This document shows, one piece after another, positions 1-8,387 of a stretch of 64,000 nt of DNA (the first letter of the stretch is position 1; each line of letters opens with the position of its first letter). The notes under the pieces are model-generated. The model was given only the letters and a program-made list of their open reading frames with translations. It did no database searches and was not told the DNA's origin. The DNA comes from G965220305 sp965220305 (GTDB lineage: Bacteria; Chloroflexota; Dehalococcoidia; Lucifugimonadales; UBA3495), in contig OZ244817.1 in assembly GCA_965220305.1 (NCBI GenBank), forward strand, positions 806,001 to 870,000, written 5' to 3'. The position numbers and the translations under genes are program-made.

Positions 1-1530
1 CCGCTCGGCGGACAACCTTTCTCCCACCATCACCTCGATCAGCCGCCGCAGGCTGCCGATGCGCTGGAGCAGCTCTTCCGAGTCGCCCCGGTCAATGACA
101 AAGGGGTTCATGCCCTGGCCGGGCACGCCCGGCGAAAGCACCCGTCCGCCGGCGGCACGGGCCATGTCGGTGTACTCGCCCTCCGGGTCGATGATGTAGG
201 CCCGCACGCCCCGGCACAGCCCCCGCAGCACGCCCAGCTTGGTGGCGAAACTCTTGCCGCTGCCCGACCTTGCCAGGACGGCGGTGTTCGCGTTCAGGTG
301 GGTGCCGTCGAAGGGGTCGTAGACGATGGGGGCGCAGGCCCTGAGATCAATGCCGTAGAGGGTGCCGCTGCGAGTGTCCAGGTCCGGCGGGGAAAAGGGG
401 AACAATCTCGCCAGTGACGAGGTGTCGAGAGTTCGCCACACGGCCACGGCGTTCAGGCCCAGGGGCAGGGTAGAAAGCAGCCCCTCCCGTTGGCGGAAGG
501 GCAGGTGGTCCAGCTTGCCCAACGTGGCGGCGAAGTGGGCCCGGGCCTTCTGGGTCAGGCCCTTCAGGGTGTCCTGGTCGTCGGCGTGGAGCGTCACCGA
601 CAGGGAGGCGTGGAACAGCCTCTCCCTGCCCCGCTGCACCTCGTCCCTGAGCCGCGACACGTCCTCCAGGGCGATCTCCGCCTCGGGCGACATGGAGCGG
701 CCCCGCTTGAAGGAAAGGCTCTGCGCCGACTCGAATCGGACCTTCTGCCACTCCAGGGTGCGGGCGGCCTGCTCCGTGGGGATGGCGCCCAGGTGTATCG
801 ACAGGTCCATGGGGGCGCCGGCGGCCATCAGCCCCTGGAGGAAGCCCGGCGCCAGGGAACGGGGCCACTTGCCCAGGTGCAATGAGCGCACCAGGCGGCT
901 TCCGACGCGGATGTCCCGGCGGTTGACCTCGACTTCAAGCTCTTCGTCCTCGTCGCGCTCGTTGGGCGAGCCGCCCAGGGCGCAGGCCAGGAGCAGCAGC
1001 TTGAGCGAGTTGCCGGAGAGGGGGAACACGCTGAGACCGGCCCGCACCAGCAGCGCCCGCAGCTCGTCGGCGCGGTCGTGCTCGCACACGGCGTAGAAGC
1101 GACGGTCCAGGATGCCCTCCCGGTTTTCCAGGGTGGTCAGCAGCCGGCCCAGGCTGTCGGCGGCGTCCTTCGTCTGCTGGGGCAGGTCTTCCGGCTGGGC
1201 CGCCATCAGGTTGTTGCGGAGAGTTGAGAGCACCGGCGGGTGCTGGCGCACCAGCAGTTGTACCGGGAAGTCCACCGCGTTGAGGGAACCGGCGAAGGCC
1301 CCCAGCTTGGGTTCGTCCAGCTCCAGCCCCATCGCCTCCATCACGGCCAGCTTCACCCCGTCCAGGCGCACCGGGCCGTCGTCCTCCAGGTGGGACAGCA
1401 TGAAGAACCGGGGCAGCGGGGGCGGCGGCTTGACCTCCACCCCCTCGGCGTTCTCCGGTTGGCCGGCCGCTTCGCCATTTCTGACGCGGGCCGCCAGCTT
1501 CTTCGGGTTGGGTAACGTCAGTTTCACCAT
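1..1530 (-). CDS. virB4: VirB4/TraC-like conjugation ATPase, cut by the window edge
   Basis: This gene encodes the ATPase that energises a type IV secretion channel for conjugative DNA transfer. About 510 residues are visible and no stop is reached before the window edge, so the C-terminus is missing. A Walker A motif, ARSGSGKSFATK, lies near residues 417-428 and is followed by IDPEGEYTDMA, the usual VirB4/TraC context. The long N-terminal part precedes the motor domain, as in other VirB4 proteins. The ATG is preceded by an AAAGGAG-like site. It follows the small membrane-protein gene by 19 bases in the same leftward operon, which also holds PrgI-like and TrbL-like genes. Family assignment is firm; the exact subfamily is not. 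Confidence 0.9.
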   Translation of the reverse strand, partial: MVKLTLPNPKKLAARVRNGEAAGQPENAEGVEVKPPPPLPRFFMLSHLEDDGPVRLDGVKLAVMEAMGLELDEPKLGAFAGSLNAVDFPVQLLVRQHPPVLSTLRNNLMAAQPEDLPQQTKDAADSLGRLLTTLENREGILDRRFYAVCEHDRADELRALLVRAGLSVFPLSGNSLKLLLLACALGGSPNERDEDEELEVEVNRRDIRVGSRLVRSLHLGKWPRSLAPGFLQGLMAAGAPMDLSIHLGAIPTEQAARTLEWQKVRFESAQSLSFKRGRSMSPEAEIALEDVSRLRDEVQRGRERLFHASLSVTLHADDQDTLKGLTQKARAHFAATLGKLDHLPFRQREGLLSTLPLGLNAVAVWRTLDTSSLARLFPFSPPDLDTRSGTLYGIDLRACAPIVYDPFDGTHLNANTAVLARSGSGKSFATKLGVLRGLCRGVRAYIIDPEGEYTDMARAAGGRVLSPGVPGQGMNPFVIDRGDSEELLQRIGSLRRLIEVMVGERLSAER

Positions 1531-1549
1531 TCACGACTCCTTTGCGTTG

Positions 1550-1879
1550 CTAGATTTCGGGCAGGACCTCGATGATCCTGCCGATGATGCCGGCGGCGAT
1601 GCCCTTGGCCAGCAGCACCACCACCAGGCCGACCACCGCCATGAGCACGGCGTTGCGGGCCTTACCCCGGTTTTCTCCCTCGGCTCCCTCGGCCATCAGC
1701 AGGAACCCGGCCCAAACGATGGCGAAGAAGCACAGGCCCGCCCCCAGGTAGGCCATGCCGGTGAGCACCGCGTCGAAGGCGGCGGTCAGGTTGTCCATCT
1801 CGTCCTGCCTCGGCGCGGCGGCGACGGTCGCCACCGCCGCAACCGAGGACAGCAGGACGGCGGTCAGTCGCCCGGCCAT
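1550..1879 (-). CDS. Small membrane protein, pilin-like (VirB2/TrbC-type topology)
   Basis: The product has 109 residues. It starts with a signal-like segment (MAGRLTAVLLSSVAAV) and has two further hydrophobic stretches around residues 37-62 and 78-100, separated by a short charged loop with GENRGKARN. This is the layout of a processed VirB2/TrbC-like pilin or a small channel protein. I chose the ATG at 1879 because it overlaps the stop of the upstream PrgI-like gene by 16 bases, as expected in a coupled operon. The same frame is open further upstream, but that part is a shadow of the neighbour. Function is inferred from topology and position only. Confidence 0.7.
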   Translation of the reverse strand: MAGRLTAVLLSSVAAVATVAAAPRQDEMDNLTAAFDAVLTGMAYLGAGLCFFAIVWAGFLLMAEGAEGENRGKARNAVLMAVVGLVVVLLAKGIAAGIIGRIIEVLPEI

Positions 1880-3495
1880 AGCCAGCTCCACCAGTTGGAA
1901 CCGCCCACCGGCGTCTGCTCCGCCCGGGGCGGCGGGGGTGGGGGCGGGGGCACGTGGAGGGCCTGGTAGGGGGCGTCGGCGCCCAGGCCCAGGCCCGGCG
2001 GCAGGGGAATGCTCTCCGTCCGGGTGCGGGTTACGTCGGCGCGCCGGTTCTCCACGGCCCGCACGTGCTCCGGGTGGCGGACGTAGATGCGCACCGTCTT
2101 GACGGTGCTGCTCTCCCCGCAGCGGCAGGTCACCCGCCGGGTGTACACGTCGGTGCGGGCCGGGTGGTGGACGGTCTGCAACATGGGCGGCCGGGGGACG
2201 TTCAGCGTCGCCGTCAGGTCCGCCGTGATCTCCAGCTCGTGGGCCGCCCTCCCGTTGGCGACGGGCAGGGTGAAACCGGTCTCGCCGTCGGCTACGAAAG
2301 CGGCGCTGGCGCGGTGGCCGCCCCACACGACGTTGACGGTTCCCGTTATGCCGGTCACCGTGGCGTCCAGCATCGCCGGGACCGACTGGCTGAAGTGGCC
2401 GCCGTACACCGGGAGGTCCTCCTCGTGGCGGGTCTCGGCGATGCACTCCGAGGCGATGACGCCCTTGATGCGCCCCGGCGTCCACTCCAGGGAGGTCACC
2501 TCCAGGTCGCACAGCTCCCCGTCAATGGACGGCAGGGGGTAGGGAATCTGGTGGCTCTTCACCGACGCCGCCCCGGAGCGGCCCAAGGCGTCCTGCCACG
2601 AGAAGGTGAAGGAGGGCGCCGGGCCGTCCAGGGTCAGGTTGTAGCTCCGGCTCTCCCCCGCCGCGAGGCCGGTGTTGAATCCCATCCTCAGGGTCCTGCC
2701 GGACCTGCCGCCGAAGACCCGCCCCTTCAGGTCCAGGTCGTGGGCCGCCCGCAGGGTGACGGCGGCGGTGTCGCCGGAGACGCTGAGCCTCTCGACGAAG
2801 ACGCGGCGGCCCGGCACCGGGTCCGGGGGCTCAAAGTAGATTTCGCCCAGCCGCCAGGCGTCGCCGTAGGGATTGTCCTCCGGGTCGTCGGCCAGGGCGC
2901 TGCTGGGCAGCAGGACCACCGCCAGCAGTACCAGGGCGGCCACCGCCAGGAAGCGGCTCCAGGGCCGGCCCCGGCCCTGACGCGGGGGCTTCTCCTGCTG
3001 GCTCTCCTGGGGCCGGAACTGCTGGTTGCCGGCGTCCTTGCGGCGGCGGCCCCGGCCGAACCAGCTGTGGGGCCGGAAGGGGCGGCGTCCCTGGCGCTTC
3101 GCCGCCTTCACCGCCCGGCCCACGCTGCCCGCCGCCTTCTTCGCCAGCAGCCGCAGGGGGTCGGGCTTGGCCTCGGGCTGGGGCGGCGGCTCGCTGATTG
3201 CCAGCTCCGCCGGGGACCCGGCGTAGCGCCGGGCGCCCAGGTTGAACTTGAGGAGGTCGGCGGCCACCAGGGGCAGCCCCCGGCCGCCCACCTTGCCCAC
3301 GGTCATGGCGATGCCCAGGACGCCCAGCAGTATCGCCAGGCCCAGCTTCAGCCCCGAGGGGCCGAAGGGGAAGTAGCGGTAGACGCCGTAGGCCACGGCG
3401 CAGGTCGCCACCACCGCCACGATCTGGGGGAAGGTGAACCACAGCAGGGCCTTGTCCTCGGCCTGCACGTGGGTGGGTACTTCGTGCTCTCTCAT
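1864..3495 (-). CDS. PrgI-domain conjugation protein with large extracellular region
   Basis: The product has 543 residues. The first 95 residues look like a PrgI domain: a polar start (EVPTHVQAEDKALLWFTFPQ), two close membrane segments near residues 24-38 and 48-66, and a tail containing GARRYAG. PrgI-type proteins sit beside VirB4 in Gram-positive-like conjugation systems. A basic linker follows, then a third membrane segment near residues 183-203 (RFLAVAALVLLAVVLLPSSA) and about 330 residues of mostly beta-rich sequence that probably lie outside the cell. The end is proline-rich (VPPPPPPPPRAEQ). The fusion of PrgI to a long exported domain is unusual. The role of that domain is not recognised. 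Confidence 0.75.
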   Translation of the reverse strand: MREHEVPTHVQAEDKALLWFTFPQIVAVVATCAVAYGVYRYFPFGPSGLKLGLAILLGVLGIAMTVGKVGGRGLPLVAADLLKFNLGARRYAGSPAELAISEPPPQPEAKPDPLRLLAKKAAGSVGRAVKAAKRQGRRPFRPHSWFGRGRRRKDAGNQQFRPQESQQEKPPRQGRGRPWSRFLAVAALVLLAVVLLPSSALADDPEDNPYGDAWRLGEIYFEPPDPVPGRRVFVERLSVSGDTAAVTLRAAHDLDLKGRVFGGRSGRTLRMGFNTGLAAGESRSYNLTLDGPAPSFTFSWQDALGRSGAASVKSHQIPYPLPSIDGELCDLEVTSLEWTPGRIKGVIASECIAETRHEEDLPVYGGHFSQSVPAMLDATVTGITGTVNVVWGGHRASAAFVADGETGFTLPVANGRAAHELEITADLTATLNVPRPPMLQTVHHPARTDVYTRRVTCRCGESSTVKTVRIYVRHPEHVRAVENRRADVTRTRTESIPLPPGLGLGADAPYQALHVPPPPPPPPRAEQTPVGGSNWWSWLWPGD

Positions 3496-3505
3496 GCCTT
3501 CCCTC

Positions 3506-3820
3506 CTATCCGCCGTCGCCGGGTTCCGGCGTGCCCGAGGGGGTTCCGCCGCCGCCGCTGGGGTCGGGCACGTCCAGGTCCACCGGGCTGCCCACCACGG
3601 CGTTGATCACCAGCTCCACCACGCCGTAGGCCACCAATGCCAGCACGATGCCGGCCAGGGCGGTCATCATGGCGCTCTTCCCTCGTTCCATCTGGTTGGG
3701 CGCGCCGGAGGCGGTGAGGTACATGTAGGCGCCGTAGATGAAGTAGCCCACGCCCACGACCCCGACGAGACCCAGCAGAATGCCCACCAGGTTCGATATG
3801 GTCTGTGTCAGGTCTCCCAT
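3506..3820 (-). CDS. Small two-helix membrane protein, VirB2/TrbC pilin-like
   Basis: The product has 104 residues with two hydrophobic segments, about residues 9-36 (ISNLVGILLGLVGVVGVGYF) and 50-75, joined by a short polar loop (GAPNQMERGKSAM). The tail is rich in glycine, proline and acidic residues. Pilin subunits of conjugation machines have this hairpin topology, and the GVGYFIYGAYMYLTASGAP stretch resembles small TrbC-like proteins next to PrgI genes. The ATG has an AGGAGAGAA-type site upstream. It lies 10 bases before the PrgI-like gene. The role is inferred from size, topology and place. Confidence 0.7.
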   Translation of the reverse strand: MGDLTQTISNLVGILLGLVGVVGVGYFIYGAYMYLTASGAPNQMERGKSAMMTALAGIVLALVAYGVVELVINAVVGSPVDLDVPDPSGGGGTPSGTPEPGDGG

Positions 3821-3984
3821 AGATTTCTCTCCTTGCGTGTTGATTGCTCGATTTGCCTTATTGCCGGTTTTCCGTTGGTCGCCCCCCTCCGTTTACTGGC
3901 ACATGGCTCACCTCCGTTCCGATGGGGTTAACCGGCGCAGCGCGATACCGCGCCGGGCGGTTGTCTTGGTTGTTGTGATTCCGG

Positions 3985-4956
3985 CTACGGCCCCTGGCTC
4001 CGGGGCGTGGGGCCGCCCTGACCCGTTGGGGTTGAGTTCTGGGCCGCCGAGTTCACCGTGTTGGCGGCGGTGCTGGCCGCTCCGGTGACCGCCCCGGCCG
4101 CTACCGCCGCGCCCGCCGGTCCTCCGGCGGCTCCCCCGGCGATCAGCCCGATGGAACGGGCGGAGCGCATCATGGAGCCGGGCAGGGACATGCCGAAGTA
4201 GAGGGTGTAGAGCCAGGCGTCGAAGGTCCCGTGCTGGCCCAGCATCGAGGGGACCCGGGTCGCCAGGTACATGAAGGCCACCGCCAGCAGCAGCTTCCAC
4301 ACCAGGTCCTGCGCCGGCTCGAACTCGGCGATGGTTGCGAACTGGCCCAGGAAGGCGAAGCCCAGGGCCACGGCGACGAGTTGCACCGCCTGCTGGAACA
4401 CCGTGGTCATGAACATCCGCAGCCAGTGGCGGCCCCAATTGGCGGTGTGGGGCAGAATCCACAGCCCCAGGGCGATGGGGGCCAGCACCAGCAGGATGTC
4501 GATGAGGGCCAGGCGCAGGACCATCTGCACCAGCAGGTAGAGGAGGATGCAGCCGAAGACCAGGTAGAGCAGGGCGATGAACAGGGCCACCCCGACCTCG
4601 CCGGTCTCCACGGCGGCCAGCAGCGCGAACAACGGCGCCCGCAGCAGGTCAGCGGGGGTGACGTCCAGGGTGGCGGCGATGAACTGGGAAACGGCGTGGG
4701 CCACGTCGATGACCAGGGCGCACCACCACAAAGACGACGCGGCGGCCACCAGGCCCAGCACCAGGCGGGGCACCATCTCCCGCCACCCCGACTGGTGGCG
4801 GCCCAGGTGTTCCTGGACGATGAAGCTGAGGCCCATCCAGCCCAGGATCACCGTCAGGGCGGCGGTGGTGACCGCCCACACCGCCCACCACGCCTGCTGC
4901 ACGAACTCGTGGCCGTAGGTCAGGTCCGGCGGGGTTCCGGTGAGGATGTCTCCCAT
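3985..4956 (-). CDS. TrbL/VirB6-like polytopic conjugation channel protein
   Basis: The product has 323 residues and at least six hydrophobic segments between residues 20 and 260, followed by an Ala/Gly-rich tail (IAGGAAGGPAGAAVAAGAVT). TrbL/VirB6 proteins form the inner-membrane channel of type IV secretion systems and have this architecture. The start at 4956 follows the upstream secreted-protein gene by 5 bases, so the two are translationally coupled. A longer upstream reading frame overlaps that neighbour and is rejected. The 164 bases between this gene and the next downstream pilin-like gene hold nothing I can name. Confidence 0.75.
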   Translation of the reverse strand: MGDILTGTPPDLTYGHEFVQQAWWAVWAVTTAALTVILGWMGLSFIVQEHLGRHQSGWREMVPRLVLGLVAAASSLWWCALVIDVAHAVSQFIAATLDVTPADLLRAPLFALLAAVETGEVGVALFIALLYLVFGCILLYLLVQMVLRLALIDILLVLAPIALGLWILPHTANWGRHWLRMFMTTVFQQAVQLVAVALGFAFLGQFATIAEFEPAQDLVWKLLLAVAFMYLATRVPSMLGQHGTFDAWLYTLYFGMSLPGSMMRSARSIGLIAGGAAGGPAGAAVAAGAVTGAASTAANTVNSAAQNSTPTGQGGPTPRSQGP

Positions 4957-4961
4957 AGCGC

Positions 4962-5579
4962 CTAACCTCCCCCGCAGTCGTCGATGTCCGTCTGGAACAC
5001 GCCCTGCACCACGCCGCACAGGGTCCCGTGGACCCCCTGGATCACCCATTTGGCGGCGGCCCGCGCCCAGCGGTCCGGGTCGAGCGCGCCCAGCACCCGG
5101 TCCCACAACCCCTTGGGCTGGTGGACGGGAATCAGGGCGTAGAAGACGTGGCGCTCGCCGCCGCCCTGGCGGGGCACGGCCAGCATCAGCAGGAAGGGTT
5201 GTTCGGGGTGGAGTTCGGGCTGTTCGCCCAGGGCCGGGTACTCGAAGGTGTACTCCCAGCCCTCGGCGAGCCGCTTCTCGCCGCCGCGGACCTGGTAGGT
5301 GTTGGTCAGCCAGTCGCCGGTGTCCGGGTGGCGGATGGCGTAGTAGAGGCCGCTGACCTGGCGGCTGAAGACGGGGCGGGCTACGAAGTCCCCCTCCTTC
5401 TTGCGCTCCACCAGCTGCCGGTCCCGGTTGACCAGGGTGACGTCGTCGGAGGGGGGAGGGGATTGAGCCAGGGCCAGGCCGCTGGCGGGTATGGCGGCGA
5501 TTGCCGAAAGCAGCAGGGCCGCCGCCAGCAGCGTCAGCCGCCTGGCCCGGCCCGATGTTGGAATGAATCTCCGGAACAT
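4962..5579 (-). CDS. Secreted protein of the conjugation operon, function unknown
   Basis: The product has 205 residues with a clear signal peptide: basic start (MFRRFIPTSGRARR), hydrophobic core (LTLLAAALLLSAIAAIPASG) and a likely cut near ALAQS. The mature part is soluble and mixed alpha/beta, with two cysteines near the C-terminus (TLCGVV and DDCGGG). I chose the ATG at 5579 because AGGAGG lies seven bases upstream; an ATG 14 codons earlier has no such site. It is the first gene of the leftward conjugation operon, so the promoter probably lies in the inverted-repeat region just upstream. No family is recognised. Confidence 0.7.
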   Translation of the reverse strand: MFRRFIPTSGRARRLTLLAAALLLSAIAAIPASGLALAQSPPPSDDVTLVNRDRQLVERKKEGDFVARPVFSRQVSGLYYAIRHPDTGDWLTNTYQVRGGEKRLAEGWEYTFEYPALGEQPELHPEQPFLLMLAVPRQGGGERHVFYALIPVHQPKGLWDRVLGALDPDRWARAAAKWVIQGVHGTLCGVVQGVFQTDIDDCGGG

Positions 5580-5652
5580 GGTTGCCTCCTGTCGTCCGGT
5601 TCGAGACCGGATGTTCGACAACCAAGTCTGGCGACGGGGCGGGCCGGGCGGA

Positions 5653-5696
5653 ATGCCCTATAAGGGGTGACGCGCGCATCACCCCTTATAGGGCAT
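5653..5696. repeat. Perfect 18-bp inverted repeat, probable operator or origin element
   Basis: The arms ATGCCCTATAAGGGGTGA and TCACCCCTTATAGGGCAT are exact reverse complements around an 8-base centre (CGCGCGCA). The element sits in the divergent gap between the leftward conjugation operon and the rightward regulator gene. A related half-site, ATCACCCCCTACAGG, occurs at 5798-5812 and matches 13 of 15 bases of the right arm. This suits an operator for a dimeric repressor or a replication/transfer origin. No -35/-10 pair is convincing enough to annotate. Confidence 0.7.
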
Positions 5697-5752
5697 GGGA
5701 TTTGCGGGGGCCGGTGTGGTGTCATACCCGTGTACAGGGATTGGCGGTTGGT

Positions 5753-5949
5753 GGACAGTTGTCCAATCCTGTCCGGTTGAACCTGAAATCGGGGGAAATC
5801 ACCCCCTACAGGACGGTTCTAGTGAACACCTGGGTTCCAGGGCAGCTTCCAGCCCCGTGGGACAGCGCCACGTTGGAAATCGGACAGTGCGCCACCGGCA
5901 AGGGAGGGAGATTGTGGACAGTGGCAGGCAGGAAATCGGACAGTTGTCC
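5753..5949. promoter_or_regulatory. Cluster of GGACAGT repeats upstream of the HTH gene
   Basis: The 12-mer GGACAGTTGTCC, itself an imperfect palindrome, occurs at 5753-5764 and again at 5938-5949. Further GGACAGT half-sites are at 5882 and 5916. The second 12-mer ends 18 bases before the start of the HTH gene. Repeats of this kind are typical of autoregulator or initiator binding sites. I infer that the HTH protein encoded next may bind here; the sequence alone does not prove it. Confidence 0.5.
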
Positions 5950-5967
5950 AGCGAGGAGGGCGATGCG

Positions 5968-6810
5968 ATGGCAGAGAGCGAGCAGTACCCGGAGGCCACC
6001 CGGAGCGTGGACAGCCTGCGGGAGCTGCGCCTCACGGCGCTCCTGGGGGACCTGATCGGCGAGCAAGGCAAGACCCAGGCGGCGGAGACCCTGGGGTTGA
6101 GCGCCCGCACCCTGACCCGGTTCGAGGAGTCCCGGCGGCTGACGCGGGTCCTGGCGGCGGCCCTGGAGACCCACCTGCTCAAGGGGGGCGGGGCGGCGGC
6201 GGACCGGCAGCGGCGGCAGGCGGTGGACGCGGCGGAACGGGTGGCCGAGTTGGAAAAGGCCCTATCGGAGGGGCTGGGGGCGGTGCGCCGGGAAGGTGAG
6301 CGGGCGCGGGAGGAGCAGGCCAGGGCGCTGGCGGAACTGGGGCAGCGGGTGGCGGCGCTGGAGGCGGCCGGGAGTGTGTCGCCGTCGGCCCCAGTTAGCG
6401 TCGCGGCAAAGGCGCAGCCCGGCAATCCGGCGCCGGCGGCAAAGCCGGTGGTGGAGCGGCCCCGGCGGACCTACTACGACCTGGTGACGGCGGAGGCGGA
6501 ACCCGGCGAGGAGCTGGTGTACGGCGACGCAGCCACGGCGGTGATTGTTCAATGGCGGGAAGCCAGGGACGCGGTGCCTCGGACCAGGGAAGGCTTGGAC
6601 CGGCTGAATGCCCGGCAGCGGCGCATGGAGCTGGAGATCGAGTTGATCGAGGAGCACAAGCTCACCCTGCCCCCGGCGAGGCAGTCCTGGGACTGGGGCG
6701 ACCGGCGGCAGGAGGTGCGGCGGCGTAACGAGGCCCTGGCGGAGGTGATCGTGGACCGCAAGATGCTCAGGCTGCGCCGCTTCCTGACCTTCGGCCTGTG
6801 GCGGAAGTAG
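5968..6810 (+). CDS. HTH DNA-binding protein with long coiled coil
   Basis: The product has 280 residues. Residues 22-55 contain a helix-turn-helix of the Fis/HTH_8 type (TQAAETLGLSARTLTRFEES). A strongly charged alpha-helical region follows (about residues 70-135), which should form a coiled coil, then an Ala/Pro linker and a basic C-terminal helical part. GAGGAGGG seven bases upstream supports the ATG at 5968; upstream in-frame codons lie in the repeat region. It is the first gene of the rightward block and probably controls the divergent operons, since repeated GGACAGT sites lie in front of it. Confidence 0.7.
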   Translation: MAESEQYPEATRSVDSLRELRLTALLGDLIGEQGKTQAAETLGLSARTLTRFEESRRLTRVLAAALETHLLKGGGAAADRQRRQAVDAAERVAELEKALSEGLGAVRREGERAREEQARALAELGQRVAALEAAGSVSPSAPVSVAAKAQPGNPAPAAKPVVERPRRTYYDLVTAEAEPGEELVYGDAATAVIVQWREARDAVPRTREGLDRLNARQRRMELEIELIEEHKLTLPPARQSWDWGDRRQEVRRRNEALAEVIVDRKMLRLRRFLTFGLWRK

Positions 6811-7643
6811 GACGCCGTGTTCCCGGTGGAACGGCCATTCCGATGCTGGCGGGCGGCAGCGAACAATTGGCGCGGGAAAGCTCGGAAAGCTGTGTTTCGG
6901 GGTTCCCAGGACGGGGACGGGGGTGAATAATTGAATGCGTTGTCTGGCTTTTTCCAGTGTTTCCAGCCCAGAAAACTGGAGGGTCCATCCCCGACCCGGA
7001 CCGTTCGCCTGGGATCGAGCCCTGCTCTCCCGGCGGCGTACCACCAGGGATAAGCGCCCGCCCGCTGCGTGATGCGGAAACGGGGTCGAGCTCTGCTCCT
7101 CCGGCGTCCGTCTCGATGCGGTGCAGCACCATTTTCACCATCGTCCAGGAGGTGGCGAACCGAAACAGGAACCCTTACCCCTTCGGTCTCACTCGCGGAG
7201 CGGCTGACCCGCTTCACCCACTCTTTCACCCTGCGGTTGGAGCGCCCACGGCGCCCCGCCGCTTCCTCACGCCTGCGGCCAGTCGGATAACCCTGGTTCG
7301 CGGCATCACCATTGGCGCGACGGTCGGCGAGACATTCGTCGGCTGGCCGCGCCCCTTCTCCTGCGCAGCTCCCCAGGTCGTTGACCATCTCCTGGGCCGG
7401 GCTGCGTCTGCTTTTCCGCCCGCCGTCCGGTGAACGCCCCCCGGCGTTTGCTTCGACGGCGGCGCGCTTTCTCTCCCCCTGCATCGCTCCGTTTCCCGCG
7501 CCAGGCATCCGGCCCGGGGGCGGGGCGCCCTTCGTTTCTCCTGGTTCACCGATTCAAAGTTCACGGCCTGCGCTTCCCGGATGCCGCGCGGGTCGGCAAT
7601 CACGACACGCACAGATGCAAAGCGCACATGAAAGGAGGCGTCA
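6811..7643. other. 833-base gap without a convincing gene
   Basis: Open frames exist on both strands but none has a ribosome site, a recognisable domain or normal composition; they look like GC-driven shadows. Two imperfect direct repeats of 25 bases, both containing TCGAG and CTGCTC and ending in CGGCG, are at 7011-7035 and 7082-7106. An imperfect hairpin with arms near CCAGTGTTTC and GAAAACTGG is at about 6955-6981. The gap could hold an origin of replication or transfer. I found no diagnostic motif for either. Confidence 0.4.
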
Positions 7644-7926
7644 ATGAAACGCGTGGAAAACATAGTCCGGCTGGCAAGGCTCATGGCCCGGGTGGGCCGG
7701 TTCCTCTGGCGGCGCAAGCGGCTGACCCTGGCGCTGGCGGTGGCCCTGCTCATCGTCGCCACTGCTCACGGGAAGCGGCAGCGGGTCCTTCTTCCTCAAC
7801 CTGGTGGGCTTGGGTATCGCCGCCCTGGTGGTGCGGCGGATCATGCAGGCCGGGAACCGGAAGCAGTCCAATTGCCAGTGCAACTGCCGCCGGCGAAACA
7901 CTCAACAACAGAGAGGTACGCCATGA
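7644..7926 (+). pseudogene. Small membrane protein gene with an apparent frameshift
   Basis: The frame starting at 7644, with AAGGAGG upstream, encodes a basic N-terminus and a membrane segment (RLTLALAVALLIVATAHG). After about position 7768 the natural sequence continues in the +1 frame as GSGSGSFFLNLVGLGIAALV and a cysteine/arginine-rich tail, ending at the TGA that overlaps the next start. Together this gives a protein of about 93 residues with two membrane helices. The original frame runs on without a stop into the next gene but has unnatural composition there. One extra base near 7770 would explain it. Confidence 0.5.
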
Positions 7927-8387
7927 CCACGATGACACTGGAAACCACAGCATCGGTTCGCCGGTTGGAGGAACTGGTGGACCGGCTGCTGGCGGCTCTG
8001 CTGGGCGATGACGCCCTGGCGGATGCGGCGGCTGCCAGTTTGACGAAGACGGTCCACGAAGCCCGGCGGCTCAGGCAGTCGGGCGACCTGGGCGGGGCGC
8101 TGGCGGCACTGGCGGACGTTGACCCTCGGCAGGCTACCGACGCTCAACTGCGTTGGCTCTACGCCGAGTGGCTGGACATCGCCCGGCGCCGGTTCGCTGG
8201 CAGCGACGCCATGCTCTACAGCCCGGCCACGGGAAAGGCGGCAGTGATGATGGAAGGGGACGACGGCACTCTTGAAACGGCGGCGGCGCTGGGGATGCGC
8301 TGGCCGGTGGGCAAGGTTGTCTCGAAGCGCAGTCTGCGGGGGTTGAAGTCCCTGCATAAAAGGATTGGAGGTGAGTCATGGTCGTAG
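7923..8387 (+). CDS. Unrecognised helical protein before the primase
   Basis: The product has 154 residues. The first 45 are a leucine/alanine-rich helix (RRLEELVDRLLAALLGDD). The middle is helical and TPR-like in feel (GDLGGALAALADVDPRQAT), and the C-terminus is basic. I place the start at 7923, six bases after AGAGAGG and overlapping the stop of the small membrane-protein frame by four bases. Its end overlaps the primase start by ten bases, so the two are translated together. A role with the primase is possible but not shown by any motif. Confidence 0.6.
   Translation: MTTMTLETTASVRRLEELVDRLLAALLGDDALADAAAASLTKTVHEARRLRQSGDLGGALAALADVDPRQATDAQLRWLYAEWLDIARRRFAGSDAMLYSPATGKAAVMMEGDDGTLETAAALGMRWPVGKVVSKRSLRGLKSLHKRIGGESWS

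Noticed and set aside
347..1534. Several open frames of 130-290 codons on both strands over the VirB4 gene
   Set aside because: They overlap a gene with clear VirB4 motifs, have Arg/Pro/Gly-rich composition and no ribosome sites; they are GC-driven shadows.
1954..3606. 550-codon plus-strand frame
   Set aside because: It is antisense to the PrgI-domain gene, very rich in Gly, Arg, Val and Gln without domain sense, and lies against the operon direction.
7011..7106. Possible tRNA because of GATCGAGCCC and GGTCGAGCTC
   Set aside because: No cloverleaf can be drawn on either strand; the two stretches are better explained as an imperfect direct repeat.
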